From a virus: a stretch of 64,000 bases of DNA. The notes below the pieces were generated by a model. It was not told the origin of the DNA, made no database searches, and saw only the letters and a list, made by a program, of their open reading frames with translations. The translations under genes and the position numbers were made by a program. Numbering within the stretch: the first letter of the stretch is position 1; the number at the start of each line of letters is the position of its first letter. The stretch is from IMG/VR virus record IMGVR_UViG_3300044710_000137, positions 20,546-84,545 of that record. The stretch is one strand, 5' to 3'. Below are positions 1 through 6,657 of the stretch, one piece after another.

Positions 1-49
1 CTACTTGCCGAACAGTTGCACTGACCTTACGCCGTAGCTGGAGTTTCCA

Positions 50-238
50 ATGGACATCAATAATCGCGAACTATCCGACTGGGACGATTGGGGAAGCGAA
101 GACGACGCGCCCTGGTGGTTCGGCCCGTGTTTCAGTCCAGCCCACCGTGCGCCGTGGCAAAAGCGTTGCCCCTCGACGACTCGGGCATGCGGTAGGAGTT
201 GCCCGACACCCCAGCGTTCACCCATTGGCCTGACTTAA
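50..238 (+). CDS. Possible small acidic protein at window edge
   Basis: Sixty-two residues from an ATG with GGAG six bases upstream. The N-terminal half is acidic and Trp-rich (DWDDWGSEDDAPWW). The C-terminal third is a read-through of a reversed family-B repeat fragment. No family is recognised. It runs opposite to the neighbouring leftward genes and may be a chance frame. Confidence 0.25.
   Translation: MDINNRELSDWDDWGSEDDAPWWFGPCFSPAHRAPWQKRCPSTTRACGRSCPTPQRSPIGLT
181..232 (-). repeat. Junction repeat family B, reversed fragment
   Basis: TCGGGCATGCGGTAGGAG ... GTTCACCCATTGGCCTGA is the reverse complement of the family-B end (ACCGCATGCCCGA preceded by GGCCAATGGGTGAAC). Confidence 0.55.
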
Positions 239-315
239 CCCCGCAACAAACCGCCCGAAGCCCACCTATTTATAATTCCCTTCCCCTGTATTTCACTGTG
301 TAAGTAGAACTGTGT

Positions 316-648
316 CTATTGAGATTTCCGTCCGGACAAGAAGTGCGCGGTGGTCTCCTCTATTTGCTCGGGGGATGCCTGCGTCGGTCCAACTATAGTT
401 CGCGGCGCACCCAGACCGAGCTTCGATTCAATATCCTCTTGAATGGCGCGCATTTCTTCCGGCGTCGGTCTTCTCTTCCACATTTGCATGAAGGCCATGC
501 GGACCTCCGCTCCCACCGCCTTCATCGCTGGCGTGACGACGCACTTATTCCCCGTGTCCAGATGGAAGCAGGCTGGTTGTAATGTCTGATCTGCGCCTGA
601 GACATCCGGGTGGTGTGGAATCGCATGGATACCGATTATCTTCGCCAT
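316..648 (-). CDS. Hypothetical phage protein, 110 aa
   Basis: Unrecognised soluble protein. The first 50 residues contain HAIPHHPDVS and two cysteines; residues 60-80 form a charged helical stretch (KRRPTPEEMRAIQEDI). An AAAAGG-like ribosome site lies about 9 bases upstream of the ATG. It is the most distal visible gene of the leftward run that starts at the promoter near 3060, 74 bases after the preceding stop. No function can be assigned. Confidence 0.55.
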   Translation of the reverse strand: MAKIIGIHAIPHHPDVSGADQTLQPACFHLDTGNKCVVTPAMKAVGAEVRMAFMQMWKRRPTPEEMRAIQEDIESKLGLGAPRTIVGPTQASPEQIEETTAHFLSGRKSQ

Positions 649-722
649 CTATCAGCCTTTTGTGAGCCTCGATTTACTTGTCCTCTCACGTTGCCATCGG
701 GGAACTGTAGCGCGCTTATCAG

Positions 723-980
723 TCATGCGAAATCTCCCGCATGCCCGCCTGGGGGATTGAGCGGCAGTTCAGCGACGTCCGGCAGCTCATACCGCGTGAA
801 GTGGGAATTGCCGCTATTCAGCCGGTTCATAAAATCCAGGTGGCGCCTGAAGTCCACCGACCGCGATCCGACTTCGCGGAGGATGGCGCCCCCGGCTAGA
901 CCCAACTGCCAGATCAGTCGCTGGTAATCCGCGCGGGTCATCTGGAGGATGACTTCATCGCCGTTTTCGGTGTAGGTCAT
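723..980 (-). CDS. Hypothetical protein, 85 aa
   Basis: The start is placed at 980 because its ATG overlaps the upstream stop as ATGA (977-980), the junction used throughout this run. An in-frame extension upstream to 1079 lies wholly inside the J-domain gene and is not needed. The protein opens MTYTENGDEVILQMTRADY and contains LGLAGGAILREVGS. No family recognised. Confidence 0.55.
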   Translation of the reverse strand: MTYTENGDEVILQMTRADYQRLIWQLGLAGGAILREVGSRSVDFRRHLDFMNRLNSGNSHFTRYELPDVAELPLNPPGGHAGDFA

Positions 981-1615
981 CCCGCCGCCTTCGCTTTGTC
1001 GCCAGCTTCCAGGATCGCCATCGCTTCTTGTAGCAGGTGAAATTGCTCCACGTTGGCCGTAGGTGCGTCCGGATGCCATTTCGCGGCCACCGCCCGGTAG
1101 GTCCGCTTACGCACCTCGATATCGTACAGCAGGGCGTCCTTACTGGCTAATCCGTGAACCGACAGAAACTGGGCAGCCGCATCCGCGCTCTCGAAATGCG
1201 TGCCCGCGCCCGGCGCCGCGATCTGCCGCCAGCCCTGGTACTGCTCGGCCCGTTTCGTGACTCCGTACCGATCTACCGCGCGCAGCGCTTGGAGAGATAG
1301 CCCGATGGCCCTAACGTTCGCCTGCCAGTCGGCATAGCGGTCGCACGGAAAGGAAAGTGGGCCATTGGCGCTCTCGAAGGTGAGGATCACGCCGGCGTCG
1401 GTGAACCTGGCGTTCGATTTCGGCCAGCCGTCGTTGCGGATATCCTGCCAGCCGATAGATGCTTGCAATACTACGTCTTTGGCGCGTAGCTTGGCCAGTT
1501 CGTATTCGAGGAGGTCGAGGGTTTTGATGTATGTAGAATTGAATGGGCTGGGCTTGCGCCCTCTGGTGCGCTCGCCCGGCCATTTCTCGATAGGCACAAA
1601 CCGGAGTTGAATCAT
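977..1615 (-). CDS. J-domain (DnaJ-like) protein
   Basis: This 212-residue protein ends in a J-domain-like helical hairpin: YRAVAAKWHPDAPTANVEQF with the HPD tripeptide at residues 181-183, followed by a helix (LLQEAMAILEAG). The HPD motif is the part of J-domains that stimulates Hsp70 ATPase. The first 150 residues look like a phage-specific substrate or regulatory region. The position at the C-terminus is unlike classical DnaJ, where the J-domain is N-terminal, but is common in phage J-domain proteins. The gene is joined by 4-base overlaps to both neighbours. Role in recruiting host DnaK is inferred. Confidence 0.65.
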   Translation of the reverse strand: MIQLRFVPIEKWPGERTRGRKPSPFNSTYIKTLDLLEYELAKLRAKDVVLQASIGWQDIRNDGWPKSNARFTDAGVILTFESANGPLSFPCDRYADWQANVRAIGLSLQALRAVDRYGVTKRAEQYQGWRQIAAPGAGTHFESADAAAQFLSVHGLASKDALLYDIEVRKRTYRAVAAKWHPDAPTANVEQFHLLQEAMAILEAGDKAKAAG

Positions 1616-1893
1616 CCCACCACCTGAATCAACGGCTCCTCGGCCAACGATTCAGCCTTCAACCTGGCGGACGCTTCCCGCAGCATGACGTTTATAGCCT
1701 TGGTGAAGCGCGTGTTATTTTCCGTCGCCGACGTCGCCATGGTGAATTCCGCCATCACGAATGCGAAGGCGTCGATAGATCCGTCGCAGACCGAACATAG
1801 GTCAGGCTCTACCCAGTAGCATCCCAAGGCGCAGCCGTTTTCCACCGTACACCCGCAGCTGCGGCAGACGCCGACAATAGTCTGCTCGCTCAT
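1612..1893 (-). CDS. Cys-rich zinc-binding small protein
   Basis: The 93-residue protein starts with a probable zinc module: CRSCGCTVENG (residues 10-20) followed by CALGCYW and LCSVC. The same module is found at 16109-16438 (CRVCGCTDLDACANSC), so the two are distant paralogues. The rest is helical (FTKAINVMLREASARLKAES). It overlaps the J-domain gene start by ATGA. Function unknown. Confidence 0.6.
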   Translation of the reverse strand: MSEQTIVGVCRSCGCTVENGCALGCYWVEPDLCSVCDGSIDAFAFVMAEFTMATSATENNTRFTKAINVMLREASARLKAESLAEEPLIQVVG

Positions 1894-2441
1894 ACCTGGC
1901 TAGCCCCGCTTTTAGCTCCCGTCCCTTTCCCCCGCTGTTGAAACCTTGCATTCCACGCGCCCATCATAGCTGCGTAAAATTGTTCTGTCCCGTGGCCCTC
2001 CGCTCCAATCAACTCGCCGTCTTTCCCTGGGTTGTCGTGTTTGAATCTCCCTAGCGCTATCGAGCGACCCTTGTTCCGTGAGAATTGGTCATCCACGGAG
2101 GATGTGGCCTTGTGTATCATGCGCTCGTTCCATTTGCCGGTTACCAGGTCCAACTGCATTAACCGGCAGACCGTTTCCCATGTGGTTTTCGTGCGGGTGA
2201 TCGAGATCTGTTCGTTGGGACCCCGGCGAAGCTGCGCTAATCTTTCACCTCCCCGAGGCTGGTCGATTTCAATTCCCAGGATAACGGGACCTTCGGCATT
2301 CAGCGCGGTCACCTTCGTTGCACCGGTTGCAAGCCAGACTTCACCCTTGCGTCCGATCTCTATTTCTCGGGTGACTTCTTTCTTTTGGTACCTAAAACCG
2401 AATCTATACTTCTGGCCGTTGAAGTCAAATTGCATATTCAC
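1890..2441 (-). CDS. Hypothetical protein, 183 aa
   Basis: GTG start coupled to the upstream stop (GTGA, 2438-2441); an internal ATG lies two codons later (MQFDFNGQKYRFGFRY). The N-terminal ~70 residues are beta-rich (EIEIGRKGEVWLATG, GPVILGIEID). A helical part and a basic, Gly-rich C-terminus (FQQRGKGTGAKSG) follow. The lysine/arginine content suggests nucleic-acid contact. No family recognised. Confidence 0.55.
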   Translation of the reverse strand: MNMQFDFNGQKYRFGFRYQKKEVTREIEIGRKGEVWLATGATKVTALNAEGPVILGIEIDQPRGGERLAQLRRGPNEQISITRTKTTWETVCRLMQLDLVTGKWNERMIHKATSSVDDQFSRNKGRSIALGRFKHDNPGKDGELIGAEGHGTEQFYAAMMGAWNARFQQRGKGTGAKSGASQV

Positions 2442-2743
2442 ACCCTCTTGTCTTTAGTGAGCCTCGTTGCTTTGGTTGCCCGGGTGGCATCCAGGCCAAT
2501 GGTGGATGATTGTTTGTTGCGCGCCTTTGGCCGCATGCCCGGCTGGGGGTTGGGTGGCATAGTAATCACGGCGTAAACCGTGGTCCGCTCTATTCTGCCG
2601 ACTACGTATGGGCGCCCTTGCTTGGTGACCGTTGTCAGGACCGCCGGCACATCGCCTTGCATTATTACCGTGATTGTGCGCCCTCCGTGGAGCGGCGAGA
2701 GCGTGACGCGGTATCCCTCTCCGGGTTCTATCCTCATCCTCAC
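2438..2743 (-). CDS. Hypothetical protein with repeat-derived C-terminus
   Basis: One hundred and one residues from a GTG that overlaps the stop of the upstream small basic gene (GTGA, 2740-2743). The N-terminal 65 residues look like a small beta domain (YRVTLSPLHGGRTITVIMQG). The C-terminal third (KQSSTIGLDATRATKATRL) is a reverse-strand translation of family-B repeat 2455-2547, so the repeat has been absorbed into the coding frame. Confidence 0.5.
   Translation of the reverse strand: MRMRIEPGEGYRVTLSPLHGGRTITVIMQGDVPAVLTTVTKQGRPYVVGRIERTTVYAVITMPPNPQPGMRPKARNKQSSTIGLDATRATKATRLTKDKRV
2455..2547 (+). repeat. Junction repeat family B, copy 1
   Basis: TTAGTGAGCCTCG ... GGCATCCAGGCCAATGG ... 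GCCGCATGCCCGGC. Here the repeat lies inside the 3' end of the leftward gene 2438-2743. Confidence 0.7.
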
Positions 2744-2916
2744 GCGATGACTCTCTTTTTAGGCGTTCGCTTTGTCTTCTTGTCCGCCGCGGCCTTCTTG
2801 GGCCAGCGGGCAGCAGCACCCTTGCGCCCGATGGCGCTCAACTCTTCAGTGCTGAGGTTGTGGGCGCGCGCCTTCCCGCCCAGCTTGCCGATCTTCGCGG
2901 TGTCGATCAAGGCCAT
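2740..2916 (-). CDS. Small basic KGG-like protein, 58 aa
   Basis: Starts MALIDTAKIGKLGGKARAHN, continues LSTEELSAIGRKGAAARW and ends in a lysine-rich tail (KKTKRTPKKRV). The G-G-K-A-R and S-AIGRKGAAARW segments resemble small KGG/histone-like proteins common in phages. It begins 18 bases after the 3' end of the tRNA (2935-3048) and is therefore the first protein of the leftward transcript. DNA or RNA binding is inferred from charge. Confidence 0.6.
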   Translation of the reverse strand: MALIDTAKIGKLGGKARAHNLSTEELSAIGRKGAAARWPKKAAADKKTKRTPKKRVIA

Positions 2917-2933
2917 AGTCTTTCAATTTGACA

Positions 2934-3048
2934 GACGGCGGGCGGGAGTCGAACCCGCGCTGGCCGCGAAGGAGCTTCCGGCTGCCCCCGCACGGCCTTG
3001 ACCTTGGTTCGTAGCCAAGCGCTCTGAAATCCACTGAGCTACCGCCGC
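2934..3048 (-). tRNA. tRNA-Arg (ACG) with a 44-nt variable region
   Basis: Read leftward, the acceptor 5' strand GCGGCGG (3042-3048) pairs with CCGCCGT (2935-2941). The D-arm has GCTC/GAGC; the anticodon stem CTTGG/CCAAG carries the loop CTACGAA, giving anticodon ACG. The T-arm is perfect (GCGGG TTCGACT CCCGC, 2942-2958). The region between anticodon stem and T-stem (2959-3002) is 44 nt instead of about 5 for tRNA-Arg. It can fold as a long arm (GGCCG/CGGCC outer stem, GAAG/CTTC inner stem). No CCA is encoded. The 5' end coincides with the expected start of the promoter 3057-3086. Confidence 0.65.
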
Positions 3049-3056
3049 TATTCCGA

Positions 3057-3086
3057 ATTGTATGCCTAGTCGGCATGCAACGTCAA
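3057..3086 (-). promoter_or_regulatory. Leftward sigma70-type promoter with operator
   Basis: Reading leftward: -35 TTGACG (3086-3081), an 18-base spacer and -10 TACAAT (3062-3057). The spacer contains the inverted repeat ATGCC-N5-GGCAT (3062-3076). Transcription would begin at about 3050, practically at the tRNA 5' end. It pairs with the rightward promoter 3128-3157. Confidence 0.65.
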
Positions 3087-3100
3087 GCCTAGCCGCTACG
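3087..3100. promoter_or_regulatory. Middle operator-like site
   Basis: GCCTAGCCGCTACG is a degenerate copy of the perfect palindrome CCTAGC-C-GCTAGG at 3137-3149. It lies between the two divergent promoters and could be a third binding site for the same repressor. Confidence 0.45.
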
Positions 3101-3127
3101 CTATTGAAAACGCACAGTAAACAACTA

Positions 3128-3157
3128 TTGACACTACCTAGCCGCTAGGCATATACT
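3128..3157 (+). promoter_or_regulatory. Rightward sigma70-type promoter with operator
   Basis: -35 TTGACA (3128-3133), an 18-base spacer and -10 TATACT (3152-3157). The spacer holds the perfect inverted repeat CCTAGC-C-GCTAGG (3137-3149), so a bound dimer would occlude polymerase. GGAGGT (3165-3170) and the ATG at 3181 follow. It should drive the rightward early run 3181-10340. Confidence 0.75.
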
Positions 3158-3180
3158 TGTGTCTGGAGGTACACATAACG

Positions 3181-3453
3181 ATGACCGATAACGCGAAACG
3201 GCGAGGGGGCGACGGGGTGAACCGGCGAAGCCTTACCGAAAAGCGGTACACCAACATCCTCGATGCCATGGCGATCACGCACAGGATGGTCGAGATTCTG
3301 GACAGCCGCGTGAAGATTCTTGAGTCTCTAGTCCCGCGCATGGAATGGCTCGACGATCAAATAACCACCTACCTCTCTAAGCAGGATCCAGCGATCCGGC
3401 GCGGAGCGACGGGCGCGGCATCAAACCCAAAAGACTTGAAAGGTGGAAATTAA
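3181..3453 (+). CDS. First rightward early gene, hypothetical 90 aa
   Basis: The ATG at 3181 is chosen because GGAGGT lies 10 bases upstream, directly after the rightward promoter; an earlier in-frame start at 3157 would sit in the -10 box. The N-terminus is basic (TDNAKRRGGDGVNRRSL) and is followed by a heptad-like helix (MVEILDSRVKILESLVPRM). The last 25 residues are encoded by a family-A repeat. Function unknown; a small regulator is possible from its position. Confidence 0.6.
   Translation: MTDNAKRRGGDGVNRRSLTEKRYTNILDAMAITHRMVEILDSRVKILESLVPRMEWLDDQITTYLSKQDPAIRRGATGAASNPKDLKGGN
3388..3437 (+). repeat. Junction repeat family A, copy 1
   Basis: CCAGCGATCC ... GCGGCATCAAACCC ... AAAGACTT, translated as the C-terminus of 3181-3453 and placed 17 bases before the next ATG. 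Confidence 0.65.
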
Positions 3454-3927
3454 ATGACTCATCAACAACCCCTCGCCTTACCATCCGCCCCCCTTCAGTG
3501 CATGCACTGTGGCGGCACTCGCTCCTCAGTAGAACTGGAACGCCAAACCATCGACACCCGTTTCACGCGCTACTCCAAAGGACTGCCCTGGAGTAAAGCA
3601 CCCTGCTGTGAACCACCGGATATCGAAGCCCCTTTGCTCGACGACGAAGCCACCGTTCTGCGCTGCCCGGAATGCGCCGGCGAGGACTTCGATATCCGCT
3701 CCTACGATTTCGGCACCGACAACCAAACCGGCTACCACGACGCCGGCGAACGCTATGAATGCTCATGCGGCGCAACCGGCGACGCGGCGGACCTGGAGCG
3801 GGTAACCATCGTCCTCAATCACGAGCTGGCTCCGGAGTGGCCCGAGATCCCCGTGTTGAAGCCCATCGGCGTGAAGGTGCATAAGTTCACGGCGCCGGAA
3901 TTCACCAAGCTGCCGGAGGTGGCGTGA
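3454..3927 (+). CDS. Zinc-ribbon protein, 157 aa
   Basis: Several Cys pairs are visible: CMHCGG (residues 16-21), CC near 51, CPECAG (residues 71-76) and CSCGAT (residues 103-108), an arrangement of two small zinc ribbons. The sequence is otherwise acidic (YDFGTDNQTGYHDAGER). It follows the preceding stop directly (TAAATG) and overlaps the next gene by one base. Function unknown; a role in host takeover is only a guess from the early position. Confidence 0.6.
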   Translation: MTHQQPLALPSAPLQCMHCGGTRSSVELERQTIDTRFTRYSKGLPWSKAPCCEPPDIEAPLLDDEATVLRCPECAGEDFDIRSYDFGTDNQTGYHDAGERYECSCGATGDAADLERVTIVLNHELAPEWPEIPVLKPIGVKVHKFTAPEFTKLPEVA

Positions 3928-4142
3928 TGCGCCCAAAACGCCCCAACCGTTTCGGAGTAGGCCAAGCGGGCCCAGGCTTCAAGATGGACGCGCCAGGGCC
4001 GGGTAGGGTGATAGTTGATCGCCCGCAAGTCATCGCGCCCTATCTATCCCGATGCTGCGGTGTTGCTACCAAGTTCGTCGCCCGGCGCGGAGAGCGGGAC
4101 CTTCGCAGGTGCGGCCAGTGCGGCCAGGAGGATATTTACTGA
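3927..4142 (+). CDS. Small basic zinc-finger protein, 71 aa
   Basis: ATG at 3927 overlaps the previous stop (TGATG); a GTG one codon earlier is possible. It has RCCGVATKF and a terminal CGQCGQED that can bind one zinc, with a basic linker (VARRGERDLRRC). No family recognised. Confidence 0.5.
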   Translation: MRPKRPNRFGVGQAGPGFKMDAPGPGRVIVDRPQVIAPYLSRCCGVATKFVARRGERDLRRCGQCGQEDIY

Positions 4143-4495
4143 TGACCATCGTTATCCGAGGCTTCATAGGCCAGAAGTGCGTATTCGAAGACACCCTGGA
4201 CCTGGACACCCAAAAGGAATTAGAAGCCATCATCCCGCAAATCGCCACCAAACACGCGGAGCTGCTCATGGACTCACCGCACATGATCGAAATGGAATTC
4301 CTGGACGATCCCGACCCCGCCTCCCGATTCTTCCGCTTCGGCACCGATCCACGCGGGATGGTGTTGCCTGTCGAACTAAACCTGCCGCCCTCGCCCGAGG
4401 GTCTACCAGCAACCGGCGCGGATGCGACGGGTGCGGCAGCAACGACTGAAGATTTTAATGGTGGTGAAGACGACACCGAACGAGGGAGGCGCTGA
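4142..4495 (+). CDS. Hypothetical protein, 117 aa
   Basis: The start at 4142 overlaps the previous stop by one base (TGATG). An in-frame extension upstream lies inside the zinc-finger gene. It begins MTIVIRGFIGQKCVFEDTLD and has a helical middle. The last 25 residues (ATGADATGAAATTEDF) come from a family-A repeat. Unrecognised. Confidence 0.6.
   Translation: MTIVIRGFIGQKCVFEDTLDLDTQKELEAIIPQIATKHAELLMDSPHMIEMEFLDDPDPASRFFRFGTDPRGMVLPVELNLPPSPEGLPATGADATGAAATTEDFNGGEDDTERGRR
4404..4456 (+). repeat. Junction repeat family A, copy 2
   Basis: TACCAGCAACC ... GTGCGGCAGCAACGACTGAAGATTTT without a clean stem. It forms the 3' end of gene 4142-4495. Confidence 0.65.
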
Positions 4496-4849
4496 ATGCC
4501 CCTCGTTCCCAGCTTCGACGATCTACTCCGGAAAATAGACGGGCGCATCGACAAATTTCTGGAGCCGCCTTACGACAAATACCTCCAACCCGCCGAAGGG
4601 CACCTGGAAGTGGGTCTGCTGCGGCAGGATCTATTGGCCTCAATAGGCGACGATATCGACGAGTACAACGCCGGTGCGTTCGTGGATATCGAACTAGAAG
4701 CCGAACCCCGCGCCGACGGATGGGATTTGAGATGCAGATTTCATAAAAACTGGGCACCGCGCCACCTGGAAAAGAAGGACGGCTGGACACAGGCTCTCAT
4801 AAACCAACTGGAACGGATCATCAACGAACTGCCTGGGGAGGGTCAATAA
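4496..4849 (+). CDS. Hypothetical protein, 117 aa
   Basis: Acidic, mostly helical protein (FDDLLRKIDGRIDKFLEPPY; LINQLERIINELPGEG) with a central stretch DIELEAEPRADGWDLRCRF. It starts immediately after the preceding stop, with GGGAGG about 8 bases upstream. No recognised domain. Confidence 0.6.
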   Translation: MPLVPSFDDLLRKIDGRIDKFLEPPYDKYLQPAEGHLEVGLLRQDLLASIGDDIDEYNAGAFVDIELEAEPRADGWDLRCRFHKNWAPRHLEKKDGWTQALINQLERIINELPGEGQ

Positions 4850-4948
4850 ATGTCGGTAGATCTACCCCGCGACAAATGGGACCCAGCGCGGGACGCGGCG
4901 GCGGCACGCGCGGCATCAACCCCTAAAGATTTTCAGGATGGTGAATAA
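4850..4948 (+). CDS. Repeat-encoded microprotein, 32 aa
   Basis: A complete tiny frame fits exactly between two genes (TAAATG on both sides). It reads MSVDLPRDKWDPARDAAAAR, then AASTPKDFQDGE. About two thirds of it is the family-A repeat 4881-4933. GGGAGG precedes the start. This may be a relic left when a longer gene was lost between two junction elements, or a leader peptide for the next gene. Confidence 0.4.
   Translation: MSVDLPRDKWDPARDAAAARAASTPKDFQDGE
4881..4933 (+). repeat. Junction repeat family A, copy 3
   Basis: ACCCAGCGCGGG ... GCGCGGCATCAACCCCTAAAGATTTT. Stem GCGCG/CGCGC. It lies 16 bases before the ATG at 4949. Confidence 0.75.
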
Positions 4949-5164
4949 ATGTACTTCACCCTTGAACTGAATGGAAAAAGAGAAATGGTAAAAGCCAGGA
5001 AAGGAATCTCTATCGGTCAAGTAACTCAACAAGCCTTCGGACCAACGGATAAAGACGCGCGAGTAGTCATCGCCACAAATCATCGGGATACGGCCCTCGG
5101 TGCTCTGTGTAAATGCTGGCCGCTATTCGATGAGCATAAGGAGGCTCATTATGGAAGTGCTTAA
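4949..5164 (+). CDS. Hypothetical protein, 71 aa
   Basis: Starts MYFTLELNGKREMVKARKGI, suggesting a small beta-rich fold, and ends with LCKCWPLFDEHKEAHYG. Its 3' end overlaps the start of the next gene by 14 bases. Codon use is less GC-rich than its neighbours at the 5' end. Unrecognised. Confidence 0.5.
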   Translation: MYFTLELNGKREMVKARKGISIGQVTQQAFGPTDKDARVVIATNHRDTALGALCKCWPLFDEHKEAHYGSA

Positions 5165-5717
5165 ATTGCAAACGAACGTGCCGGTTCAGGTGGCATTCAA
5201 ATACCCCACCGGCAAGCCCTGCGACGGCCTGAGCGGCCCGCAAAAGATGTTCACCCTCATAGACGGCCGCATTCTCTTTTTATCGGTGCCGGCGGCTGAG
5301 CGGATCGAGCAGCAGCTCGGGGCGTTGGGGGTAGGAATCGGCGATGTGGATATATGCAAAGCGGAAGTCAGGAACGGCAACCGCAAAGGGATCGAGTATC
5401 AGGTCAAGCGGGTAAATCCACCCGCTCCACAAGACAACGGCGCGAACGGAGTCAAGCCGCCCGCGCCGCCTACGCCAGTTTCGCAACCGGCGCCTCGCTC
5501 AGATGGACAATCCAATGGTAACGCAACCAACGGGCATGCGGCCAATGGGAATGGCGCGAAAAGCAAATTAGGTACGGTTCTCTGCGAGGTCATCGACGCC
5601 TGCCACCAGGGAAGGCAGCACGCCAAGGATATCGGCTACGAAATGCCGGTATTCAACGGCGACGAGATCGTACGGATGGTCAATACGGTCATGATCCAGA
5701 ATGGAGGCTCCCGATGA
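5151..5717 (+). CDS. Hypothetical protein next to Cas4-like nuclease, 188 aa
   Basis: AAGGAGG lies 5 bases upstream of the ATG at 5151, which decides the start. The N-terminal ~90 residues form a possible OB/beta domain (VPVQVAFKYPTGKPCDG; MFTLIDGRILFLSV). A Pro/Ala/Asn-rich linker follows (SNGNATNGHAANGNGAKS), then a C-terminal helical region. A flexible acidic or neutral linker plus position before a recombination nuclease fits a recombination accessory or ssDNA-binding protein, but no family is recognised. Confidence 0.55.
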   Translation: MEVLKLQTNVPVQVAFKYPTGKPCDGLSGPQKMFTLIDGRILFLSVPAAERIEQQLGALGVGIGDVDICKAEVRNGNRKGIEYQVKRVNPPAPQDNGANGVKPPAPPTPVSQPAPRSDGQSNGNATNGHAANGNGAKSKLGTVLCEVIDACHQGRQHAKDIGYEMPVFNGDEIVRMVNTVMIQNGGSR

Positions 5718-6517
5718 GCGCCGCGGCCGTTATCCCCATTACTACCGGCGTGGCCGATATTCTCTCGCCATCCCAGGTGAGCACCTTCCGCGACTGTGAG
5801 GCCCGCTGGGCGTACAAGTACCTCATAGGCCTCCCGGACCAGTCGAGCCCCGCCTTGGCCCTGGGAACCGCCGTAGACACGGCTATAAAAGCGACGTGGC
5901 ATCACAAACTGGACACCGGCATCGACCTACCCGTCGACGAGCTCGTGGAAATCTTTGCGGCCAAGTGGCTGGAAGAATCCGCGGAAGTGGAATTCACCCC
6001 CAAACAGGACAAAACCGAAATGGCCGCTCAGGGTGCCACCATGATCGATATCTACATGCGGGAAGCCGAACCAGCCATCCACCCCCGCGATGTAGACCTG
6101 GAGGTCCGGGGCAAGATCGCCGGCGTCCAGGTGCGCGGCTTCGTGGACCTGATCGACATTTCCGGCCGGGTAATTGAATTGAAGACTGCCGGCCGGACGC
6201 CATCGAATATCAGCCCCAACCACGCCTTCCAGTTGGCCACCTATGCACAACTGGCTCCGGATGTTAGCCCGCAAATGCGGGTGGATACTCTGGTCAAGCT
6301 GAAGAAACCCAAACTGGTGCAGATCGAGCACGAAATCACGCTGCCCGATTACCACTACCTAAGGTCCAGCTACCCCCTCGTGCAAGAAAAAATGCGCGAG
6401 GGTTTATTTGATTGCAACCGGAATAGTTGGCTTTGCCGTAGGGGTTCCTGCAGTTACTGGCAACGTTGCGAAGCCGAGTACGGCGGAATTGTGCCCGGCG
6501 GGGATGGTGACGAATGA
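5714..6517 (+). CDS. Cas4/RecB-like PD-(D/E)XK nuclease
   Basis: The 267-residue protein has the order of the PD-(D/E)XK superfamily: an entry motif LSPSQVSTFRDCEARWAYKY (residues 18-37), catalytic D145 in GFVDLID, E155 and K157 in IELKTAG, and the Q-x-x-Y motif QLATYA (173-178). Cys28 with Cys241, Cys246 and Cys252 (CRRGSCSYWQRC) matches the four-cysteine iron-sulphur site of Cas4 and AddB-type nucleases. Such phage enzymes are DNA end-processing exonucleases in recombination or replication. There is no CRISPR array here, so an adaptation role is unlikely. Start overlaps the previous stop (ATGA) with GGAGG upstream. Confidence 0.85.
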   Translation: MSAAAVIPITTGVADILSPSQVSTFRDCEARWAYKYLIGLPDQSSPALALGTAVDTAIKATWHHKLDTGIDLPVDELVEIFAAKWLEESAEVEFTPKQDKTEMAAQGATMIDIYMREAEPAIHPRDVDLEVRGKIAGVQVRGFVDLIDISGRVIELKTAGRTPSNISPNHAFQLATYAQLAPDVSPQMRVDTLVKLKKPKLVQIEHEITLPDYHYLRSSYPLVQEKMREGLFDCNRNSWLCRRGSCSYWQRCEAEYGGIVPGGDGDE

Positions 6518-6657
6518 GCGCCAAACCATCCGTTCTTCTCGATGAGCCCAGGGTTGAGTCGCGCACGTCCACTCCCCTATTGCTCTGGTGGACTCTTTTG
6601 ATTGGCGTAGTCCTTGGGTGTGGATGTACATTGTTAGCTGTTTGGAGCCTTCAATGA
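6514..6657 (+). CDS. Small single-pass membrane protein, 47 aa
   Basis: Too short for most finders but bounded by ATGA overlaps at both ends (6514-6517 and 6654-6657). After a polar N-terminus (MSAKPSVLLDEPRVESRTS) there is one strong membrane segment, PLLLWWTLLIGVVLGCGC, then TLLAVWSLQ. Function unknown; a small membrane effector is possible. Confidence 0.6.
   Translation: MSAKPSVLLDEPRVESRTSTPLLLWWTLLIGVVLGCGCTLLAVWSLQ

Larger units (their letters stand above)
1..315. other. Left-edge region, mostly non-coding
   Basis: Only one weak short frame (50-238) is visible. Positions 181-232 hold a reversed fragment of the family-B junction repeat. The stretch 239-315 shows no gene, strong hairpin or clear promoter. 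Confidence 0.4.

Noticed and set aside
1-225. Leftward 74-aa frame at the window edge
   Set aside because: It is largely the reverse translation of a repeat fragment, with low-complexity Ser/Gln runs and no family match.
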